The notes under the pieces are model-generated. The model had not been told where the DNA came from, did no database searches, and worked only from the letters and a program-made list of their open reading frames with translations. Positions 27,921-35,430 of a stretch of DNA of 35,430 nt are shown piece after piece. Both the position numbers and the translations under genes were made by a program. The stretch lies in IMG/VR virus record IMGVR_UViG_3300022752_000006, positions 1 through 35,430 of that record, one strand, 5' to 3'. This DNA comes from a virus. Every line of letters begins with the position of its first letter. Position 1 is the first letter of the stretch.

Positions 27921-28465
27921 TGGCACCAGCAGTACCATATATTGTTTTAGGAACTTCAATTGTACAGGCTCAACAACAAAATGCTATTGGTAAATATAAT
28001 CAAGCAATTCAAAACAGAAACGCACAAATAGCCGAACAAGAAGCTGGTGCAATAGATAAAAGAACAGAATTTCAACTTGGTCAATTTGATAAAGATTATC
28101 AAAGATTTGTAGGTAAAACAGAAGTATCTACAGCTAAAGCTGGAGTTCAACAAGGAACAGGAACGTCATTAAGAATTGCTATGGCTAATGCTAGAGAAGC
28201 AGAAATACAAAGAGATGTTATTCAATACGAAGGAGATGTTGCTAAAGCTAGAAAATTTGAAGAAGCAAACTTTTATAGAATACAAGGTGATATGGCTAGA
28301 ACAACTGGAAGAATGGCAGCAATGGGAACCTTATTTAAAGGTGCTACATTTTTTGCACAATCAGGTGCTGGATCAAGTTTACTTAGTGGTGGAAAAACTT
28401 TAGATGGTGCAAGTTCATATACTCAATACTATTCTAATCCAACAGGTTATTCAGGATCATTCTAA
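27920..28465 (+). CDS. Internal virion protein, T7 gp14-like
   Basis: A 181-residue, helical, Ala/Gln-rich protein (SIVQAQQQNAIGKYNQAIQNRNAQIAEQEA is represented by residues 14-43). VEVSTAKAGVQQGTGTSLRI-type and FYRIQGDMARTTGRMAAMGTLF segments are like gp14-type ejection proteins, which form the outer-membrane channel after ejection. Both ends overlap neighbours by one base. Confidence 0.72.
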   Translation: MAPAVPYIVLGTSIVQAQQQNAIGKYNQAIQNRNAQIAEQEAGAIDKRTEFQLGQFDKDYQRFVGKTEVSTAKAGVQQGTGTSLRIAMANAREAEIQRDVIQYEGDVAKARKFEEANFYRIQGDMARTTGRMAAMGTLFKGATFFAQSGAGSSLLSGGKTLDGASSYTQYYSNPTGYSGSF

Positions 28466-30579
28466 TGCCAAAGATACCTACATTTACAGCACAAGGAGTT
28501 CCAACAACAGAATCAGCTAGTATTAAAACTTCTTTTCAAGTTCCATTAACAGGAGCTGGTAGTTCTGTTGCTGCATTTGAACCTGTAATAAAATCATTAA
28601 CAGATTATTATACGAAAGAACAAGCAGTTGTTGAAAAAACACAAGCATTAGAATTAGAAAATAAAGCATCTATTGAATTAGAAGAAACAAAAGCAAGACT
28701 TTCTAAATCTTCTGATCCAATTGGTAGTTCAAATTTATTTTTAGAATATTCAAAAATGATTAAAGAAAAATATGCAGATCAAGCACAAAGTGGTTCTGTT
28801 AAAAATTTATTTATTAATAATTATTTAGCTGATGAAAAAAAACAATTATCATCAGTTCTTATAAAAAATAGAGAAAATTTAATTCAAGATAGAGTTAATC
28901 AAGCAGATATTAAAGAACAAAGAATAATTACAAATGGTTTATATTCTGAAAATCCATTACAAAAAGAAACCATTTATTCAGATCTTGGTGTTTTATATCA
29001 AGATTTAAGAAAAGATTTTATTATTGATGAAGATACTTATCAGAAAAAAGTAAGAGCAATTCCAAGTGCAGTTCAAAGTTTAGAAGCCAAAAGAGATATG
29101 GTTAGAGATCCAGTAGCAACTGCTATTAGACTTAATGATATTAATAATTATCCAGATGTTTTAGGCAAACAAAGATCTCAATTAATTTCAGAAGCTAATG
29201 CTGATGCTAGACCAACATTAGTAGATTCTATGAAAAACCATCTTGCTTTAGTTCAAGAAGGATTACCAAGTAAATTTGATGCAAATACAATTAAACCAAT
29301 ACTTGGACCACAAGCATACGCAGATTTTAAAGAAAAAGAAACTGGATTGATAATATTTAAAGGTGAATCTGAAAAAATATTTAATGCAAAAATTGGAACA
29401 GAATCAGGAATTATTGCTAATTATCCAATAAGAGAAGGATCGCAAGCATTTGATCTTGAAATGAAACAAAAACTTATAAATTTTGCTTCTAAAAAAGATG
29501 AAATGTTAAAAAAAGATCCTGCTTCTATTGTTATGCAATTTAATCCAAATGTTAAAGATAAATATTCTGATTTCCAAAACGAACAAGATCCAGCAATTAA
29601 AGAATTTAAATTTAAAAAATATATAGGTTCAGTTGTTGATGCACAAAAAACATTAGGTGTTAATGAAGAAAAAATTAAAGTTATACCACAACAAGATGCT
29701 GCAAGAATAGTTCAAGATTATAACAACCAAGATGTTAATGGAAAAATTAATTATCTTAATTCATTAGAAAAACAATATGGAGATAATTATGATAAATTAT
29801 TAAATCAATTATCTGAACCTAATAATGGTTTACCTATAACAGCTAAACTTGTTTCTTACTTTGGTGATCCTAATTTTGCAAAACAAGCATTAAGCATAGA
29901 TTCAAAAGAAGAAAGAGATAGATTAGATAAATATATTTCAACAACTGTAGATACAAAAAAAACAATTAATCAAGACGTTGCTGATAAATTAATTGATTTT
30001 AGAAAAGTTGTTATGAAAGCTAATCAGGCTAATACTTCAAAAGCAAATAAAGAATTAGAAAATATTCAAGATGTAATAACTTATATTGCTATTAACAAAA
30101 TGTCTGCTGGAGTTAGTAGAGGAGATGCTGTTAAACAAGCAACCAATTATATTACAGAAAACTTTACTCTTAAAGATACATATTTTATTCCAAAAATATA
30201 TAACAATGATGTTTTAACAAAAACTCAAATAGATCACGTTGTTAATAAAGCTGAAAATTCTTTAAAATATTTTATAGATCAAATGGATATAGAACCATTC
30301 AAATCTACTAATAAAAATATTTCTGATGAAATGTTAAATAAAGAAATGAAACGTCAAATAAAAGATAATGGAATATGGGTTAATTCAGCTGATGGAAATG
30401 GAATTGTATTATCTGTTAAATTTGCAGATGGTTCTGTTGGTTTGGTTAATAATAAAAAAGGAGAAGTTATTAAAATAAATTTTGATGATACTTCATTTAA
30501 AATACCAGGAACAAATATTGATATGAATACCTCTTTGCAAAAAACAGAAACTAAGTTTAAATATTTTGGAGGTTTATAA
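28465..30579 (+). CDS. Internal virion protein, T7 gp15-like
   Basis: A 704-residue, almost entirely helical protein rich in Lys, Glu, Asn and Ile. Its N-terminus (FTAQGVPTTESASIKTSFQVP) is disordered; long amphipathic helices follow (KALELENKASIELEETKARL-like, residues 55-85), and the C-terminus has small strands. Place and size match gp15-type ejection proteins of the internal core. No enzyme motif is visible. AATAAATG marks the next gene three bases downstream. Confidence 0.7.
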   Translation: MPKIPTFTAQGVPTTESASIKTSFQVPLTGAGSSVAAFEPVIKSLTDYYTKEQAVVEKTQALELENKASIELEETKARLSKSSDPIGSSNLFLEYSKMIKEKYADQAQSGSVKNLFINNYLADEKKQLSSVLIKNRENLIQDRVNQADIKEQRIITNGLYSENPLQKETIYSDLGVLYQDLRKDFIIDEDTYQKKVRAIPSAVQSLEAKRDMVRDPVATAIRLNDINNYPDVLGKQRSQLISEANADARPTLVDSMKNHLALVQEGLPSKFDANTIKPILGPQAYADFKEKETGLIIFKGESEKIFNAKIGTESGIIANYPIREGSQAFDLEMKQKLINFASKKDEMLKKDPASIVMQFNPNVKDKYSDFQNEQDPAIKEFKFKKYIGSVVDAQKTLGVNEEKIKVIPQQDAARIVQDYNNQDVNGKINYLNSLEKQYGDNYDKLLNQLSEPNNGLPITAKLVSYFGDPNFAKQALSIDSKEERDRLDKYISTTVDTKKTINQDVADKLIDFRKVVMKANQANTSKANKELENIQDVITYIAINKMSAGVSRGDAVKQATNYITENFTLKDTYFIPKIYNNDVLTKTQIDHVVNKAENSLKYFIDQMDIEPFKSTNKNISDEMLNKEMKRQIKDNGIWVNSADGNGIVLSVKFADGSVGLVNNKKGEVIKINFDDTSFKIPGTNIDMNTSLQKTETKFKYFGGL

Positions 30580-30582
30580 TAA

Positions 30583-31920
30583 ATGCCAAATATTGGTTTT
30601 GGTTTAGATAGCAACGAAACAGCTCAAGAAACTGGATTTGATAAATATAAATTAAGTTTATCTCAAACATTAGGCGTAGCAGCTGAAGATGCTTGGCACT
30701 TTAATCCTTTATATTCAATTTATAGATATGGTAATCTACTTGAAACAAGAGCTGATGGACCACCTGTAGGAGGAACTGATGAATTTAATGCTCAAGCATA
30801 CTCATCTACAGAAACTGAACCATTAATACCAAAAGATGAATTAAATAGAAAATATAGTAAACTTGGATTGTTATTTGAACAAGATGAAAAACAATCAACA
30901 GTTGATTTGTTAGCAAAATATAAAAAAGATGAAATAGAAAGAAATGAAAGATTACAACGTGGTCAAACAGGTGTTGTTGCTGGTACTTTAAAATTTGCAA
31001 CAGGATTAGGAGTTAGTATGGCTGATCCAATTAACATTGCATCTGCATTTGTTCCTGTAATAGGTGAGGCTAGATTTGCATCTTTAGTTGCACGACAAGG
31101 ATTTACTACTGCACGACTTGCCAAAGGTGCTATTGAAGGAGGCGTGGGTGCTGCATTAATAGAACCTATTGTTTATGGAGTAGCAAAAGCTGAACAAGCA
31201 GATTATGGTTTAATGGATAGTTTATTAAACGTAACATTTGGAACTGTTATTGGTGGTGGATTGCATGTTGGTATTGGTGCATTAAAAGATTACAAAACAA
31301 ATTTAGATTTTAAAGAAAGAATACAACAAGCAAGAGAATCTGCAGGTATAGATTCTAAAGAAGATCCTGCTGTAAATTTATATAAAGAATATTATCCAAT
31401 TAATTCTGAAACAATGTTAAGACTTGCTGAAACAGATCCAGAAACTAGAAGATTATTATTAGTTAAATCAATGTCTGATTTATTAAATGAAAGAAGCGTT
31501 GATGTAACACCTATTGCAAACTTAGATCCAAAATTAAGAGATGCACAAATCAATGATGATATTGCAATTAGAGATAAAAATAATTCTAATAAATCTGTTG
31601 ATGCAAATGCTGACTTACCATCAAGACAAGTATCAGATGAAAAAGTAAATAAACAAGAATTTAAAACTGAAGAGCAAAATACTTTAGATAGAATAGAAAA
31701 TACTTTAAAAACTAAAGAAATGGATCAAGTAACGATTGAAAGAGAAAATAAATCATTAGATGATCAATTAAATACTTTAAAAGAAAATCAAAAAGATCTT
31801 AAAATTGAAGATAGTGATGAATTAAAATCTTCTAAAAAACAATCAGAAGAAGTTACTACGAAACAAAAAGAAATAAAAGATGCTATCATTGATGGTATTA
31901 ACTGTATTAACAAAGTTTAA
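30583..31920 (+). CDS. Internal virion protein, first part of the gp16-like region
   Basis: A 445-residue protein. Residues 1-100 include AAEDAWHFNPLYSIYRYGN, typical of the first segment of large internal proteins. A hydrophobic, Gly/Ala-rich stretch at about 130-225 (FATGLGVSMADPINIASAFVP, GVGAALIEPIVYGVA, VTFGTVIGGGLHVGIGAL) could insert into membranes during ejection. The last 130 residues are a charged coiled coil. No lytic transglycosylase site was found. The next gene begins two bases after the stop; together they are in the size range of a gp16-type protein. Confidence 0.65.
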   Translation: MPNIGFGLDSNETAQETGFDKYKLSLSQTLGVAAEDAWHFNPLYSIYRYGNLLETRADGPPVGGTDEFNAQAYSSTETEPLIPKDELNRKYSKLGLLFEQDEKQSTVDLLAKYKKDEIERNERLQRGQTGVVAGTLKFATGLGVSMADPINIASAFVPVIGEARFASLVARQGFTTARLAKGAIEGGVGAALIEPIVYGVAKAEQADYGLMDSLLNVTFGTVIGGGLHVGIGALKDYKTNLDFKERIQQARESAGIDSKEDPAVNLYKEYYPINSETMLRLAETDPETRRLLLVKSMSDLLNERSVDVTPIANLDPKLRDAQINDDIAIRDKNNSNKSVDANADLPSRQVSDEKVNKQEFKTEEQNTLDRIENTLKTKEMDQVTIERENKSLDDQLNTLKENQKDLKIEDSDELKSSKKQSEEVTTKQKEIKDAIIDGINCINKV

Positions 31921-31922
31921 TT

Positions 31923-34460
31923 ATGGCAAAAGATAAATGTATTGATTTAGTTGAACAGGCTTTAAGAAAAGCATCTGTTAATCCAGATCAAGCTGCAGAC
32001 ATTATTGATAATATTAAAAAAACTCAAAGAGAAGCTAAGTTAGAAAATCTTGACAGTACATTAAAAGATCAACTTGCAAATCAAGTTTTAAAAGAACAAC
32101 AAATAGATAAAAAAATTAAAGAAAGAAATGCAATAGAAAATGAAATTAAAATAAGAAAAGCAGTTCAATCTGTTATTGTTGATTTTAAAGGTAATGAAGT
32201 TGAAGGTTTAAAAGCAATTCTTGTTGGAAGTAATTTACAAAAAGTAGGATCTCGTTCATCAGCTGCACTTGCTCAGCTTTCTGAGTTTAGACAATTATCA
32301 ACTTCATTTTATGAAAAATTAAGACAGAATAATTTAGTTGAATTATTTTCTACAGCAAATGAAGATATTGATAGAAGAACTGCTAGAACAATATGGCAAT
32401 TAGGAGAAGGTGTTGCAGTTACAGAAAAAAATAAAGATATAGTAAAACTTGCTACTATAATGTCAGATTATTCTGAAGCTGTTAGAAAAAAGTTAAACAA
32501 CCTTGGTGCTAATATTGGCAAACTTCCAGGTTGGATTGTAAGACAAACACACGATCCTTTTCAAATAAGAAATGCAGCAAAGGTATTAAAAGAATTAGCT
32601 GGAAAACAAACAGATGAATTAGATGGTTCTGTAGATAGAAATTTAAAAGCATGGAAAGAATATATTTTACCAAAATTAAAAGACGAAACATTTGAAGGAT
32701 TTACTGACAAAGATGCTTTTTTAAATAATGTTTATAATTCACTATCAAGAAATGAACATATTATTACTGATGGTGCTGCAGGATCTTATGGTTCAAGAGA
32801 TATTACCAAAACAATGAATGCTAAAAGAGTTTTGTTATTTAAAACTGCAGATGATTGGTTTGATTATAATAATAAATTTGGATTTGGTAATTTAAGAGAA
32901 TCATTCTTTTTTGGATTACAAAGATCTGCAAATAACATTGGTTTAATTACAACATTAGGAACTAAACCAGAGCAAAATTTTAATACAATAAAAGGATTAG
33001 TTGCTAAACACTTAGTAGATACCAATAGATTAACAGATAAAATAAAAGCAAATGAAAGAATATTTAATTATCAATTAGACGAAATAACTGGTAGAGGAAA
33101 TATGATTGGATCTTTTGCTGGTGCAAAATGGTCTGCCATTACAAGATCTGTTGCTAATCTAGCTAAATTAGGAGGTGCGGTTATTTCATCTTTTACAGAC
33201 GTTCATACTTATGCAACAGAATTAAAATGGCAAGGAAGAACATATTTAGGTGGAGTTCAAGAAGCATTAACATCTTTATCTAAACTTGCATCAACTGAAA
33301 GAAAAAAAGCTATTGCAGAACAATTAGGATTTCTTAATGATAATTTAATTCATGATTTATCTTCTCGTTATTCAACTGGAGATTTATTAAATAAAGGATT
33401 TACAAAGATACAAAGAACATTCTTTAAACTTAACTTACTTCGATGGTGGACTGATTCTTTAAAAGAAGGATCTATGCTTGGTTTAGGTAATTATGTTGCT
33501 AAACAAAAAAATATTCCTTTTGCTAATTTAGATGAAAAATTTAAAAGATTAATAACTCATTTTGGTATTGATGAGAAAATATGGAATACAATAAGAAAAG
33601 TTGCAGTAGAAACCGCAGAAGATGGAAAAGAATTTTTTTCAGTTCGTAATATAGATAACTTAACTAATAAAGAAATATTACCTTTAATGGATCTTAAAAA
33701 TGCAAGTCAAAGACAAATTGATTTATTTAAAGATAATTTAAAAACAAAAGTTATGGGTATATTTTTAGATAGATCTAGTTATGCAGTTATTGAACCTGAT
33801 GCTAGAACAAGAGCTTTTATGAAACAGGGACAACTTGCTGGAACTCCTACTGGTGAAGCAATAAGATTTATGGGACAATTTAAAAGTTTCATTGTAGCAT
33901 TTACACAAAAAGCATTAGGAAGAGAACTTGCTTTAATTAAAGCTGGTAACACAGCACAAGGTGTTTTAGGTATTGCAAATTTATTTATTGGAGCAACAAT
34001 TTTTGGCTATATTTCAAATACCATTTCTGATATATTAAAAGGTAAATCACCAAAAGATGCAACAGATTATAAAACTTGGATGGCTGCTGTAGCAAGAGGT
34101 GGTGGAGCAGGTATTTATGGTGATTTCTTATTTCAAGAAACAAGAGGAAACGCTGGTGTTCTTCCAACATTAGCTGGTCCAGTAATATCAGAAGCTGCTA
34201 AATTATTTAACATTCTTGATTATGCAAAAAAAGGAGAAGGAACTGCAGCATTAAGACAAGCATATAAATCTGTTGTAGGTAATACACCATTTTTAAATTT
34301 ATTTTATACTAAAACTGCATTTGATTATGCAATTGGCTATCAAATTATGGAAACTTTATCACCTGGTTATCTTAGAAGAATGGAAAGACAAATGGAAAGA
34401 GATTCAGAACAAGAATTTTTGTTTACAAAACCATCAAGTTTGTTTAAAGGATTTAGATAA
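31923..34460 (+). CDS. Internal virion protein, second part of the gp16-like region
   Basis: An 845-residue helical protein. Segments such as GKLPGWIVRQTHDPFQIRNA, SVANLAKLGGAVISSFTDVHTYA, LNLLRWWTDSLKEGSMLGLG and FMGQFKSFIVAFTQKALGRE resemble the large C-terminal part of podovirus internal core/ejection proteins. A hydrophobic region at about 680-710 (GVLGIANLFIGATIFGYIS) may span the membrane. It would enter the cell with the DNA and build the trans-envelope tunnel. The stop overlaps the tail fibre start (TAATG). Confidence 0.75.
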   Translation: MAKDKCIDLVEQALRKASVNPDQAADIIDNIKKTQREAKLENLDSTLKDQLANQVLKEQQIDKKIKERNAIENEIKIRKAVQSVIVDFKGNEVEGLKAILVGSNLQKVGSRSSAALAQLSEFRQLSTSFYEKLRQNNLVELFSTANEDIDRRTARTIWQLGEGVAVTEKNKDIVKLATIMSDYSEAVRKKLNNLGANIGKLPGWIVRQTHDPFQIRNAAKVLKELAGKQTDELDGSVDRNLKAWKEYILPKLKDETFEGFTDKDAFLNNVYNSLSRNEHIITDGAAGSYGSRDITKTMNAKRVLLFKTADDWFDYNNKFGFGNLRESFFFGLQRSANNIGLITTLGTKPEQNFNTIKGLVAKHLVDTNRLTDKIKANERIFNYQLDEITGRGNMIGSFAGAKWSAITRSVANLAKLGGAVISSFTDVHTYATELKWQGRTYLGGVQEALTSLSKLASTERKKAIAEQLGFLNDNLIHDLSSRYSTGDLLNKGFTKIQRTFFKLNLLRWWTDSLKEGSMLGLGNYVAKQKNIPFANLDEKFKRLITHFGIDEKIWNTIRKVAVETAEDGKEFFSVRNIDNLTNKEILPLMDLKNASQRQIDLFKDNLKTKVMGIFLDRSSYAVIEPDARTRAFMKQGQLAGTPTGEAIRFMGQFKSFIVAFTQKALGRELALIKAGNTAQGVLGIANLFIGATIFGYISNTISDILKGKSPKDATDYKTWMAAVARGGGAGIYGDFLFQETRGNAGVLPTLAGPVISEAAKLFNILDYAKKGEGTAALRQAYKSVVGNTPFLNLFYTKTAFDYAIGYQIMETLSPGYLRRMERQMERDSEQEFLFTKPSSLFKGFR

Positions 34461-35430
34461 TGACAATATCTTCAACTACAGTTAGAAACAGTTATAGTGG
34501 TGATGGCTCAACTACCACGTTTATTTATACATTCAAGATATTCCAAGACTCAGATATTCAAGTAATTATACGTTCAGCTAATGGAACTGAAACAACTAAA
34601 ACTATTACAACTCATTATACAGTAACAGGCGCAGGTAACGCTGGTGGTGGATCAGTTATATTTACATCAGGTAATATTCCAACATCTACTGAAACAGTTG
34701 TATTAAGACGTAACATTCCACAAACACAATCAATAGATTATATCGCTAACGATCCATTCCCTGCTGAATCTCATGAAGAAGGTTTAGACAGAGCAACAAT
34801 GGCAATTCAACAATTGCAAGAAGAAGTAACAAGATCAATTAAATTATCTAAAACAAATACAATGACATCTACAGAATTTACTGTGGGTGCAACATCTCGT
34901 GCTAATAAAATTCTAGCATTTGATTCTAGTGGTGAATTATCAGTTACACAAGAACTAGGAACTTATAAAGGTAACTGGAGTGCATCAACTGCTTATTATG
35001 CTCGTGATTTAATTAAAGATACATCTAATGGTAATATTTATATTTGTAATACTAATCATACATCTACTGGATCTCAACCAATATCTTCTAATGCAGATTC
35101 TGCTAAATGGAATTTAATAGTTGATAATGCTTCAGCTTCTGCAAATGCTAATGCAGCAGCTAACCATGCTTCTAACTCATCAAATTTTGCAAACAATTCA
35201 TCTAACAGTGCTAACACTGCAGCTAATCATTCATCTAATGCAAGTAATTTTGCAAACAATGCTTCTAACTCTGCTAATACTGCATCAACATATTTAAGTT
35301 CAGTACAAGCGAATGCAAATGCTGCAGCTAATTCTGCTAGCAATGCTTCTAACTTTGCAAATAATTCTAGTAACTCAGCAAACTCAGCTGCAAACTCTGC
35401 TTCTAATAGTTCTAATTTTGCAAACAATTC
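34460..35430 (+). CDS. Tail fibre protein, N-terminal part (continues at 1-2657)
   Basis: The first 323 codons of the fibre gene, cut by the window end; bases 35304-35430 repeat 1-127. Residues 1-130 are the T7 gp17-type tail-attachment domain: TTVRNSYSGDGSTTTFIYTF, IVTG-like strand region, VVLRRNIPQTQSIDY, NDPFPAESHEEGLDRATMAIQQ. Next is a small module (TYKGNWSASTAYYARDLI, YICNTNHTSTG) like carbohydrate-binding 5/12-type modules. From about residue 221 a heptad shaft of Ala/Ser/Asn begins (SNFANNSSNSANTAANH). It starts on the stop of the internal protein gene. The fibre binds the cell receptor. Confidence 0.93.
   Translation, partial: MTISSTTVRNSYSGDGSTTTFIYTFKIFQDSDIQVIIRSANGTETTKTITTHYTVTGAGNAGGGSVIFTSGNIPTSTETVVLRRNIPQTQSIDYIANDPFPAESHEEGLDRATMAIQQLQEEVTRSIKLSKTNTMTSTEFTVGATSRANKILAFDSSGELSVTQELGTYKGNWSASTAYYARDLIKDTSNGNIYICNTNHTSTGSQPISSNADSAKWNLIVDNASASANANAAANHASNSSNFANNSSNSANTAANHSSNASNFANNASNSANTASTYLSSVQANANAAANSASNASNFANNSSNSANSAANSASNSSNFANN
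35304..35430. repeat. Terminal redundancy, right copy (identical to 1-127)
   Basis: These 127 bases repeat the first 127 bases of the window exactly. When merged, the sequence is a circle of 35,303 bases and the tail fibre frame is continuous (1167 codons in total, including the stop). Confidence 0.95.

Overview
The window looks like a complete, circularly closed genome of a small lytic podovirus, about 35.3 kb and strongly A+T-rich. Bases 1-127 are repeated exactly as bases 35304-35430, so the molecule closes at about 35,303 bp and the tail-fibre gene runs across the cut. Low G+C, the T7-like virion genes, the absence of any RNA polymerase, DNA polymerase, integrase or tRNA gene, and many small proteins of marine-phage type suggest a pelagiphage (SAR11 host) of the HTVC010P kind. 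The host is an inference from recall of families; no search was run.

Layout. (1) 34460 through the junction to 3791: T7-type tail fibre with an Asn/Ser/Ala heptad shaft and a glycine-rich tip region, a fibre-associated protein and a glycosyltransferase-like protein. (2) 3793-7797, plus strand: lysis and accessory block with a coiled-coil/TM protein, a resolvase-like nuclease, T4-type lysozyme, a 3TM-holin-like protein, an HNH nuclease and many very small, mostly basic proteins. (3) 7809-11416, minus strand: DNA-metabolism operon with a PD-(D/E)XK exonuclease, a Rad52/Erf-like annealing protein, a possible ssDNA-binding protein, a DUF6378-like protein and a DnaA domain-IV-like protein. (4) 11535-15170, plus strand, divergent from block 3: an HTH regulator, small proteins, a GIY-YIG-type nuclease, an O-like replication initiator carrying iterons and a DnaA box, a zinc-finger-like protein and the small terminase. 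(5) 15171-16711, minus strand: six small genes with a twice-used double-hairpin spacer. (6) 16712-17407: a roughly 700-base structured non-coding region. (7) 17408-34460, plus strand: large terminase, portal, scaffold, capsid, cement-like protein, tail tube and nozzle, internal virion proteins.

Most interesting proposal: a host-dependent replication system. An initiator gene contains a perfect DnaA box two bases upstream of four 18-bp iterons (two at 21-bp spacing) followed by an A+T-rich stretch, arranged like lambda ori inside gene O. The same genome encodes a protein that keeps the DnaA DNA-binding domain but lacks the AAA+ ATPase. Structured RNA candidates lie in the ssb-like/DUF6378 intergenic region, ahead of the capsid gene and ahead of the large terminase.
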